Origin: a virus
Strand: one strand, 5' to 3'
DNA: 64,000 nt
Virus record (IMG/VR): IMGVR_UViG_3300008050_008852
Coordinates: 1 to 64,000 of that record
The translations under genes and the position numbers were made by a program. This document shows, piece after piece, positions 54,033-61,687 of the stretch. The notes under the pieces are model-generated. The model did no database searches. It saw only the letters and a program-made list of their open reading frames with translations, and was not told the origin of the DNA. Positions within the stretch are counted from its first letter, which is position 1. Each line of letters starts with the position of its first letter.

Positions 54033-57000
54033 ATGGGATATGATGCCAAAACAGAAAGACTAGTATCAATAAAGAAGTTAGCTGGTAAAGCCCAAACCTC
54101 TAATGATAAAGGTTTATCAAATGAAGGGCTTCCTTCTGGGCTTACGGTCGCCGCTGCCTCTGTTTTTGGTGAATCAATTTCAACAACTCCTGCATCTACT
54201 GCCTTATATGATATTACTGGTAAAGTTGAGTTTCTTCGCCTACAGGTAACATTCATTCCCGGTACCGGCACACCAACCGGCCGCCATGGTTTTGAATTAA
54301 AACTTCCTGCCGATTATGAAGCAAATTCTTCTAATTCATCTAAAGGTACTTACCCTTTTATTAATGATCAAACGATTAATATAACGTCTGGGGCCTTGCA
54401 GCTTGTACCACCAGCATTTGCTATAGCATATGAAGCAAAACCATTCTATGGAGGTTCTTCGGCTAAAGATTCTGGTACTCAAATTCCTGTTTTGGACTCC
54501 CGGGATTGGTATTTAGATTATTTTAATGGAGTATTTTTTCAGCAGGATCCACCAGGTACTGGTGATCATGCTAATAACCCTGACTATGTTGAAGCATTTC
54601 TTTATGTTGGTGATATGCTAGATACTGTAGTCGCCAACGCTGGTGGCACCGGAGGTGCAGATGCAGACGCTCAATATTTAGTACTTCAGGCCACATCATC
54701 TTTAGGTGCTGAAAGAGTATTCAATCCTTCTACTGGTATTTCTGTCGTAGATGCCGGCCCCGGCGAAAATTATACACTTAGCATAAATAACGCTATTGTC
54801 GCTACCCTCACCGGGTCTCAGTTTTCTGGAAATATTGGAGTGACCGGTTCTATTGGTGCAACAACTGTAGTCACCTCACCGGCCATCACCGGTTCTTTAA
54901 CACAACTTCAAGACGGTTCCTCATACTTAATCGCTGGTTCTGGAATTACAATAGCTTCTGCCTCAAACGGTGCAATCACTATCACAAATGATGGTACAGT
55001 TGGAGATATTACTGGAGTAACGGCTGGTGCTGGATTAAGTGGTGGAGGGACATCTGGTACAGTAGCGTTAAATATTGACAATTCTGTAGTTGCTACTCTT
55101 TCTGGTTCTCAGTTCTCTGGAAATATCGGAACAACAGGGTCAATTGGATCTACTACAGTCATAACTTCGCCGGCATTTTCAGGATCTTTAACAAATCTTC
55201 AAGATGGCACTTCATATCTTGTTGCTGGAAACAACATTCAGATAGTAACAGGATCTTCTGGCGCAATTACAATTACTGGTACTTCAACTGGGGACATAAC
55301 CTCAATTGTTGCAGGAGCAGGGCTCACTGGCGGCGGCGCCTCTGGTGACGTTACATTAAATATAAATGACGGTATTGTAGCAACACTAACAGGATCTCAA
55401 TTCTCTGGAAACATCGGAGTGACTGGCTCAATAGAAGCAACCAGTTTTTTCAGTGGTAGCATGTTCAAAGCGCCTATTTTGTCTGGGTCACTTACAAAAC
55501 TTCATGATGGATCTTCTTATCTGCTCGCCGGCCCCGGAATATCCATAACCTCTGCCTCATCTGGCGCAATTACAATTACAAATGATGGAACAGCTGGGGA
55601 TATAACGTCCGTCATAGCCGGAACAGGCTTGAGTGGTGGTGGCTCATCCGGTGATGTAACATTGAATATAAATGATTCAGTTGTTGCAACATTAACAGGA
55701 TCTATCTTTAGTGGTAATGTCGTAGCACAATCAGGACTTACAGGCTCATTGCAGTCATTGACTGATGGTACTTCTTATTTACGGCCCGGTAATGTTAATG
55801 TTACTATCACAACAGCATCCGCTGGTTATATTTCAATATCTTCGACCGATACCAACACAACATATACGGCTGGAGATGGTCTAGATTTAAGTGGTACAGA
55901 GTTTAGCATAGATCTTAAGTCTTCTGGCGGCTTAAAAATAGATTCTACAGAGTTGGCTATTGATAATTCTATTGTCGCCACTCTTACAGGTTCTCAATTT
56001 TCTGGTAATATCGGAATAACTGGGTCAATAACTGCGACTTCTGGTATTTCTGGATCTCTTACACATCTTTCTAATGGGACCAGCTATCTAATTGCTGGAA
56101 ACAATATTCAGATTTCCACCGGTTCGAGTGGAGCTGTTACTATCACCGGGACTTCAACTGGAGACATAACCTCAATTGTTGCAGGAGCAGGGCTCACTGG
56201 CGGCGGCGCCTCTGGTGACGTTACTCTAAGCATCGACGATTCAGTGACCGCTACGTTAACAGGTTCAGTGTTTAGCGGTATCATCTCAGCTCCGGCACTT
56301 TCTGGTTCATTGACTACATTACAAAATGGTTCACCATTTTTAATATCAGGTACCGGAATATCTCTAACAACCGGCTCTTCTGGAGCAATAACAATAAATT
56401 CAACCGCCGCCGGCGGATCTGGTGATCAAAATGCCGAATTTATTGTTGCAGCCCCAACCGGCTCACTACCATCTGCTAAAACAATATCAGCAGGGTCCGG
56501 AATAACAATAACTACCGGTTCCAATTCAATGATAGTATCTGCAACGTCAATATTGTCAAAGGGTCGAAGTAAAGAAAGTTACTTTGTAACAGCTTCTCAT
56601 CCGGCTGTAACAGAATTCTCAACACCTTTGTCTAATTATTCTGACGTATTACAGGCACCAGATCTTATTGATATTTTGGTTAATGGAGTATTATTACATT
56701 CCGGCTCTTCTGCTCAAATTGCTTCTAGTTTAATGGATTATAGAATTGCCTCTTCCGGTTCACTTGAATTTTCGTTTGGTTTAGAAACAGACGACGTCGT
56801 GGACGCAATTATAATAGTAACTTCATCCGGTTCAATTGATAATACAGCAAGTTACTTATTGCAGCAAGCAACTTCATCATTACCAAATAGTCGAACATTC
56901 ACGACAGGTTCTGGTACAACGCTGCAAGATTCAGGCCCTCAGGGCACTTTTGTTTTTGATACAAGTCCCACAACAAATTTATACGTTTTGACTGCTTCTC

Positions 57001-57206
57001 ATGCTCTGCTTAATTCTCTCACTATCCCCAATATTAATTTTGTAATTAACGAAAGAAGTTTTCATAAAAATCAAGTTTTTTTGAACGGTGTGTTGATGGC
57101 TTCTGGCTCATCTCTTGACTATACTATTGACACTCCTGCTACAGGCTCACTGACGTTTAACCTTCCCCTTGAGGAAGATGACGTAGTAATAATTAGACAG
57201 ACTTGA
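54033..57206 (+). CDS. Long modular tail fibre-like protein, 1057 aa
   Basis: The N-terminal 200 residues are unique (YDAKTERLVSIKKLAGKAQ start, WYLDYFNGVFFQQDPPGTGD). They are followed by at least six copies of the GSQFSGN...GSLTxLxDGSSYLxAG...GITI..SGAITI...AGLSGGGxSGDVTLNI module. The C-terminal part has two copies of a small NGVLxxSGSS...DY-I...F-L-ED/TDDV-V knob, the last ending the chain. That closing knob is also the C terminus of the protein at 57595. It is a fibre or fibre-like adhesin; the trimeric state is inferred. Close DNA repeats at 55281 and 56151 show recent internal exchange. Confidence 0.78.
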   Translation: MGYDAKTERLVSIKKLAGKAQTSNDKGLSNEGLPSGLTVAAASVFGESISTTPASTALYDITGKVEFLRLQVTFIPGTGTPTGRHGFELKLPADYEANSSNSSKGTYPFINDQTINITSGALQLVPPAFAIAYEAKPFYGGSSAKDSGTQIPVLDSRDWYLDYFNGVFFQQDPPGTGDHANNPDYVEAFLYVGDMLDTVVANAGGTGGADADAQYLVLQATSSLGAERVFNPSTGISVVDAGPGENYTLSINNAIVATLTGSQFSGNIGVTGSIGATTVVTSPAITGSLTQLQDGSSYLIAGSGITIASASNGAITITNDGTVGDITGVTAGAGLSGGGTSGTVALNIDNSVVATLSGSQFSGNIGTTGSIGSTTVITSPAFSGSLTNLQDGTSYLVAGNNIQIVTGSSGAITITGTSTGDITSIVAGAGLTGGGASGDVTLNINDGIVATLTGSQFSGNIGVTGSIEATSFFSGSMFKAPILSGSLTKLHDGSSYLLAGPGISITSASSGAITITNDGTAGDITSVIAGTGLSGGGSSGDVTLNINDSVVATLTGSIFSGNVVAQSGLTGSLQSLTDGTSYLRPGNVNVTITTASAGYISISSTDTNTTYTAGDGLDLSGTEFSIDLKSSGGLKIDSTELAIDNSIVATLTGSQFSGNIGITGSITATSGISGSLTHLSNGTSYLIAGNNIQISTGSSGAVTITGTSTGDITSIVAGAGLTGGGASGDVTLSIDDSVTATLTGSVFSGIISAPALSGSLTTLQNGSPFLISGTGISLTTGSSGAITINSTAAGGSGDQNAEFIVAAPTGSLPSAKTISAGSGITITTGSNSMIVSATSILSKGRSKESYFVTASHPAVTEFSTPLSNYSDVLQAPDLIDILVNGVLLHSGSSAQIASSLMDYRIASSGSLEFSFGLETDDVVDAIIIVTSSGSIDNTASYLLQQATSSLPNSRTFTTGSGTTLQDSGPQGTFVFDTSPTTNLYVLTASHALLNSLTIPNINFVINERSFHKNQVFLNGVLMASGSSLDYTIDTPATGSLTFNLPLEEDDVVIIRQT
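55281..55354 (+). repeat. 74-bp near-identical internal repeat (partner 56151-56224)
   Basis: These bases match 56151-56224 at 73 of 74 positions and encode the same TGDITSIVAGAGLTGGGA segment, while flanking module copies are far more diverged. This fits recent duplication or gene conversion inside the fibre gene. Confidence 0.9.
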
Positions 57207-57240
57207 ATACTTAGATGTGTACCAATTAGGAATAACACAT

Positions 57241-57453
57241 ATGTTCACATCGAATGATCTTGGCCTTTCTGCTTTTTTAATGTTGAAGGGTCATAAATTA
57301 CATAATGCATATATTAATGAGAGAAAAGTTTTCGTTTTTGAATTTATAGATACAGACAACAAAATTCATCAAACAGCCATTGAATATTTAAATTCTGACT
57401 GCTCAACGTTTGATACACAGGTGAAAAAATTAAAGAAAATACTTCACAAATAG
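57241..57453 (+). CDS. DUF5659-like small protein, 70 aa
   Basis: The MFTSNDLGLSAFLMLKGHKL start, the FVFEFIDTDN strand and the YLNSDCSTFDTQVKKLKKILH end follow the plan of the small DUF5659 family seen in phages. The function is not established; it is often found near structural genes. ATG 57241 has AGGA 9 bases before it; a GTG at 57217 lacks a comparable RBS. It lies between the fibre gene and the regulatory gap at 57454. Confidence 0.6.
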   Translation: MFTSNDLGLSAFLMLKGHKLHNAYINERKVFVFEFIDTDNKIHQTAIEYLNSDCSTFDTQVKKLKKILHK

Positions 57454-57482
57454 TATATATATTAGCAAATGCACTATGTGTA

Positions 57483-57524
57483 TTTTAGTTTTAGCTTTAG
57501 TTTAGTTTTAATTTAGTTTTAGTT
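57483..57524 (+). repeat. TTTTAG-type short repeat run
   Basis: About seven imperfect copies of TTTTAG/TTTAG follow one another in this 42-base stretch just upstream of the candidate promoter. Such phased T-rich tracts could bend DNA or act as an UP-like element. The unit is irregular. Confidence 0.75.
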
Positions 57525-57544
57525 TTGTCCAGTTTGGTACTAAA

Positions 57545-57565
57545 TGCATAATACTCTATTATGCA
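57545..57565 (+). promoter_or_regulatory. Hairpin TGCATAAT-ACTCT-ATTATGCA
   Basis: A perfect 8-bp inverted repeat (57545-57552 and 57558-57565) with a 5-base loop lies 30 bases before the ATG of the 841-aa gene. It may be an operator overlapping the -10 box or a 5' mRNA-stabilising hairpin. There is no T tract, so it is not a terminator. Confidence 0.6.
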
Positions 57566-57594
57566 AGCCATATTAAATTATAAGGAGAAAAATA

Positions 57595-60120
57595 ATGGCT
57601 ATTAGAACACAAATTAGGCTTGATCAAGTATCAGGCTCATTGAACGATGGTGGATCCGAAGTTGGTTCCCAAATTCCATTCGCTGCTGACTCACTTCAAG
57701 GATCACTTGATAAACTTGCAGTAGCTGTAAGGGATATCCACGGAGCTGGTAGCTTCACAGGTGCCCCTAATGGAAAGATGTATCAGGATTTCCTTCCATC
57801 AGCTGACGGCAGCTTTGATCTTGGATCGAATCTTGCTGAGTGGCAAGATCTCTGGATTGATGGTACTGCAAATATTGATTCATTAGTTGCTGACACAGCT
57901 GATATCAACGGTGGTTCAATAGATGGTGCTATTATCGGTGGCGCCTCCACAGCCGCTGCTAGTGTCACCACACTCGACACCTCAGGTGTAGTGAATCTTA
58001 ACGACACAACTGAATCAACCTCTGCAACTTCTGGTGCTTTGATTGTTGATGGCGGTGTTGGTATTGCCAAGGACTTGTACGTCGGTATCGACCTCGATGT
58101 TGAAGGAACTGCGAATCTTGATATCGTTGATATCGATGGTGCTGTAGATATGGCATCAACACTTCAAGTAGATGGTGTTGGTACTTTTACAGCTCAATCT
58201 GTTCATACAGGCGGTATACAATCAGGCGGAGATATTCTTTCTGACACGGATAGCACAGATTCACTCGGTTCAACCGGCGTTAGATGGTTGAAGCTATGGG
58301 CTGATGATGTGGAAACCACTTCTGATGTTGTTGTTGGCGGAGAAATTAATGTTACCGGTACCTCAACGCAAGCTGTTATCAACGCTTCTGGTGTTGTTGC
58401 AATTACTGATGCTACTGCCGCCTCAAGTTCAACAACTGGTGCCCTAAAGGTCACCGGTGGCGTATCCACTCAGGCTGATCTTTGGGTCGGTGACGACCTC
58501 AATGTCGTTGGTGATACTGCTACTGTTGGTCTTACTGCAACTGGTACCTCAGCACAAGTTGCTATCAACGCTTCTGGTGTTGTTGCAATTACTGATGCTA
58601 CTGCCGCCTCAAGTTCAACAACTGGTGCCCTAAAGGTCACCGGTGGTATTTCTACTCAGGCTGATCTTTGGGTCGGTGACGACCTCAATGTCCTTGGTGA
58701 TGTAATAATTACTGGTGGTTTAGATGTTAATGGTACAACAACTACTATTGATTCAACAATTGTTTCAATTGGTGACACATTAATGGAACTGGCGTCAGGC
58801 AATGAAGCGAACGTAAAAGACCTTGGTTGGTATGCTAAGTATAATGACGGAACCTCCAAAAAGGCTGGTATGTACTATGATACCTCTGAAACGGAATTCC
58901 GCCTTGCAAAAGAACTCGGTACTGAAACAAACGGTGTTTTTGCTGCTCCAGGTGCGTATGGTACCCTTCGTGTACTTGATGCTCATGCTGAAGGTACTTT
59001 GGACGTAACTGGTGATGCTACATTCACTAGTGCTATTGATAGTAATGATGCCACTGATGCCTCAGATGCAACCGGTGCGACTGGAGCAATCCAGACTCTT
59101 GGTGGTGTTTCAATCGCTAAGAAATTGTATGTCGGTACTGATCTTGATGTTGATGGAACCACGAATCTTGATGCTGTTGATATTGATGGTAATGTGCAAG
59201 CTGACGGAACAATTACTGTTGGTGTAAACGATACTGGTTATGACGTTAAGTTCTTTGGCGATACCGCAGCAGCATACATGCTGTGGGATACATCGATTGA
59301 TGATCTCGTCCTCGCCGGTGCTGCTGGTCTTAATGTTGCTAGCAACGCTGTATTCCAATCAGACGTTCAGATTGATGGAAACATCGATGTCTCTGACTCT
59401 TCCTGCTCTGTGGCTCTGAAAGATGCTACTGCTGGTGCGTTAGTTATTGGTGAAGGCGGCACTGCATATATGACATTCAGCACAACTGATGGTAGTGAAG
59501 GGATTCGATCCTCAAAAAATCATCAATTCCTCGGTGTCATTGATGCTGACAGTACTTCAGATTTCCAGGGCGAAATGAACTTGCAAGCTGGAATTACCGT
59601 TGCCGGTGTCATTAATGCTGATGGATCGCTTGCTGCCGATGTTTCCACTTGGGACGTTGATGCATCCGGATTAATTAGCTTAAATTCCTCAGCTGGTCAG
59701 GTTAGGTTTAGAGACCAATATGCCGCTTCTTGGTCTAATGCCGCTGGTATTCCAATTGCTGATGCTACTTCCGATTGGGTAAACTATGAGTCCGCATACG
59801 GCGAAGTATCACTGCTTAATGCTATTGTGGCAGCCGGTGGTGGAGCTGGTACATTGCAGAAACGAACGTTAGAAGTAACAGGTTCAGGCTTCGTCTCTGG
59901 ACTCGTCGCGCCATTGGCACTTGATCTTGATGGTTTAGATTTTGATGGAGTAAATGAACGCGTTGATTTATATGTCAATGGTCAGCTTCTTCTTTCTTCA
60001 TCTGAGGTTGCCGGTAATGGAGACTATAGTCTTACAGAACCAGTCAACGCCGGTGCTGTAGGTGCTTCTTTCACGTTCGCCTTACTTGAAGATGATGTTA
60101 TTCAGGCTGTTGTTCGATAA
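57595..60120 (+). CDS. Abundant-type repeat structural protein, 841 aa
   Basis: The N terminus (AIRTQIRLDQVSGSLNDGGSE) is followed by an LGSNLAEWQDLWIDGTANIDSL beta-helix-like start. At least four copies of a TGALxVxGGVxxxxxLYVGxDLDVxG module follow, two of them nearly identical in DNA. The C terminus (YVNGQLLLSSSEV...DYSL...FALLEDDVI) matches the knob at the end of the fibre at 54033. GC content and codon choice look richer in GGT, GCT and GAT than in neighbours, consistent with high expression. It has its own leader and a strong terminator, so it is a single-gene unit. Fibre or virion surface protein. Confidence 0.78.
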   Translation: MAIRTQIRLDQVSGSLNDGGSEVGSQIPFAADSLQGSLDKLAVAVRDIHGAGSFTGAPNGKMYQDFLPSADGSFDLGSNLAEWQDLWIDGTANIDSLVADTADINGGSIDGAIIGGASTAAASVTTLDTSGVVNLNDTTESTSATSGALIVDGGVGIAKDLYVGIDLDVEGTANLDIVDIDGAVDMASTLQVDGVGTFTAQSVHTGGIQSGGDILSDTDSTDSLGSTGVRWLKLWADDVETTSDVVVGGEINVTGTSTQAVINASGVVAITDATAASSSTTGALKVTGGVSTQADLWVGDDLNVVGDTATVGLTATGTSAQVAINASGVVAITDATAASSSTTGALKVTGGISTQADLWVGDDLNVLGDVIITGGLDVNGTTTTIDSTIVSIGDTLMELASGNEANVKDLGWYAKYNDGTSKKAGMYYDTSETEFRLAKELGTETNGVFAAPGAYGTLRVLDAHAEGTLDVTGDATFTSAIDSNDATDASDATGATGAIQTLGGVSIAKKLYVGTDLDVDGTTNLDAVDIDGNVQADGTITVGVNDTGYDVKFFGDTAAAYMLWDTSIDDLVLAGAAGLNVASNAVFQSDVQIDGNIDVSDSSCSVALKDATAGALVIGEGGTAYMTFSTTDGSEGIRSSKNHQFLGVIDADSTSDFQGEMNLQAGITVAGVINADGSLAADVSTWDVDASGLISLNSSAGQVRFRDQYAASWSNAAGIPIADATSDWVNYESAYGEVSLLNAIVAAGGGAGTLQKRTLEVTGSGFVSGLVAPLALDLDGLDFDGVNERVDLYVNGQLLLSSSEVAGNGDYSLTEPVNAGAVGASFTFALLEDDVIQAVVR
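58378..58692 (+). repeat. 186-bp tandem repeat inside the structural gene
   Basis: Bases 58378-58506 recur at 58564-58692. The first 83 bases are identical (58378-58460 with 58564-58646) and the following part differs at a few positions. The unit length of 186 bases is 62 codons, so frame is kept. It encodes the TDATAASSSTTGALKVTGG module. Confidence 0.9.
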
Positions 60121-60154
60121 GTAACATAATATACGGTTATATTTTATAACTGTT

Positions 60155-60187
60155 GGAGACCCGATTTATTCGGGTCTCCTTTTTTTT
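60155..60187 (+). terminator. Rho-independent terminator
   Basis: A perfect 9-bp stem (GGAGACCCG at 60155-60163, CGGGTCTCC at 60171-60179) with a 7-base loop is followed by eight T residues. A small hairpin GTTATA/TATAAC precedes it at 60136-60150. It ends the 841-aa gene 35 bases after the stop. Confidence 0.95.
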
Positions 60188-60240
60188 ACTTTTTTTTTCT
60201 TTACGATAAAATAAAACAGAAAATATTATGGAGTTTTTTG

Positions 60241-60783
60241 ATGGAAGAAAATGATAATTCGTCAAGTGCATTGATGGAGATTCAACAAATTATGGCTGAA
60301 TCTAAAAAACAATTTGAACTATTGAACGATTGTAATAAGCAACTTTTTAATATGGCAAATACTGTCGATGAATATGTCATACAAGTACTGCAAACTGTTG
60401 CAGAAAATGAAGACATTGCCAGTGTTAATGAAACATTGGCAAATTCATTACTACAAATTAAGAATTTTGTTTCATCTAGACCAAATGAGATTGGTCTTAC
60501 GAAATTGAAACTAGAACAGCGATTAGTGGCATATGAACAATGCATAGCTATTTTACATAAAGAGAGCTCTTCTACTGCAATTAATGAAAAAACAACAGAT
60601 TTTCAGGCAGAATCTGAAGAAGTGTTAACAACTGAAAAAAAAAATAGAATTGCTGAAAAAATTGATAAAGACGGAAAATATCCATCTCGCCGCCAAAAAG
60701 GTGTCAGGCCTGAAAAATTACGTGATATTAGGCGCGTCGAGGCTGAAATTGAAACCTCAAAGAATTTTAAGGAAGATATTTAA
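60241..60783 (+). CDS. Hypothetical helical protein, 180 aa
   Basis: An acidic, largely helical N-terminal half (about 10-110, with heptad-like LMEIQQIMAESKKQFELL) is followed by a basic C-terminal tail (KKNRIAEK...YPSRRQKGVRPEKLRDIRRVE). The design suggests a coiled-coil assembly factor or nucleic-acid-contacting structural protein. GGAG at 60229-60232 favours ATG 60241 over the TTG at 60238. It begins a new unit after the terminator. The family is not recognised. Confidence 0.6.
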   Translation: MEENDNSSSALMEIQQIMAESKKQFELLNDCNKQLFNMANTVDEYVIQVLQTVAENEDIASVNETLANSLLQIKNFVSSRPNEIGLTKLKLEQRLVAYEQCIAILHKESSSTAINEKTTDFQAESEEVLTTEKKNRIAEKIDKDGKYPSRRQKGVRPEKLRDIRRVEAEIETSKNFKEDI

Positions 60784-60799
60784 TTCCATGAGGTAGAAT

Positions 60800-61687
60800 A
60801 TGGCGGGTATTTTAGATCCAAAGGAGCGAGTGCTTGACACAATTATTACTCCAACTGGTCGATCACAAATTGCAACTGGCGAATTAAAGATAGAATATGC
60901 ATCATTTTCTGATCGACAAGTGTATTACACCGTTAAGTCGAATGGTGAAATTACTGATCCTGGTGATAGATTATTGTTTGAAGCATACGCAACTGATTCA
61001 GATGTTATAATTCAGGAAATTAGTGATAATGTAAGTCTGGCACCATTTAAGACAGATTCATTTGTTCTTAGGGATGGAAATATAATCTCCGGATCAGCAC
61101 AACAGAGAAATATTAGAGCGTTCGGTGATGCACTTGCTATTGATTCAATTGATAGCTTGAACCGACAGATGCTAATAGGCACAAGAAATTTATTAAAGAA
61201 TGTATTGAATGAAAATTTTGCAATAACACCTACTGATGCTACATTTTATTTAGATCAAATTGACACAACGTCATCTACAACCATCGCAACTGCAAGTTTA
61301 GATGATGTTGAATCTTTGTGGCAAGATTACAGAGTTACCAATACGCCAAATTACAAATTCCTTCCTCCTCAGGCAAATGGCGGTGATATGGGTACATTTA
61401 CAAAAATAAATCAAGATCCACCCACAACATTTGGTGCCATATTGTCTAATTTGGCCGGTTTACAATCACAGAAGTTTGTATTTTCAAACACTAGAACAAC
61501 AAATGATATACTTGGACAGGTTTTTGAAATAAGCAACGATAAATTAACAAAGCTTGTTATTATTGATGGTGGAACCTTCGAGGTTAACAACGCAGTTAAT
61601 CCTCACGTTTTTTATGCTGGTAAATTATATCGTGATTCACAACAGGTATTGACATTTGTTAATATATTTACGCTGGTATTTAGATAA
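60800..61687 (+). CDS. Virion structural protein, 295 aa
   Basis: The start GILDPKERVLDTIITPTGRSQIATGELKIEYASFSD follows a pattern I recall from structural proteins of marine T4-like phages (D-x-ILDxxxTxxGRxxIAxGxLxIxxAxF). The rest is beta-rich, with a DSFVLRDGNIISGSAQQRN segment. It is probably a tail or baseplate component. GAGG stands 8 bases before the ATG, and its stop overlaps the next start by one base. The T4 equivalent is unclear. Confidence 0.65.
   Translation: MAGILDPKERVLDTIITPTGRSQIATGELKIEYASFSDRQVYYTVKSNGEITDPGDRLLFEAYATDSDVIIQEISDNVSLAPFKTDSFVLRDGNIISGSAQQRNIRAFGDALAIDSIDSLNRQMLIGTRNLLKNVLNENFAITPTDATFYLDQIDTTSSTTIATASLDDVESLWQDYRVTNTPNYKFLPPQANGGDMGTFTKINQDPPTTFGAILSNLAGLQSQKFVFSNTRTTNDILGQVFEISNDKLTKLVIIDGGTFEVNNAVNPHVFYAGKLYRDSQQVLTFVNIFTLVFR

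Larger units (their letters stand above)
57454..57594 (+). promoter_or_regulatory. Leader/promoter region of the 841-aa structural gene
   Basis: This 141-base gap holds a TTTTAG-type repeat run, a candidate sigma-70-like promoter (TTGTCC at 57525-57530, 16 bases, CATAAT at 57547-57552), a hairpin over the -10 region, and AAGGAG 7 bases before the ATG at 57595. The strong RBS and isolated position suggest high, separately controlled expression. No T4-type late box (TATAAATA) is seen. Confidence 0.45.

Noticed and set aside
48255-57206. Possible diversity-generating retroelement targets in the repeated fibres
   Set aside because: No reverse transcriptase or template repeat is present in the window, and differences between repeat copies are not concentrated at adenines.
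57483-57524. CRISPR-like short repeats
   Set aside because: The TTTTAG units are only 5-6 bases with no spacers, so this is simple-sequence DNA, not a CRISPR array.
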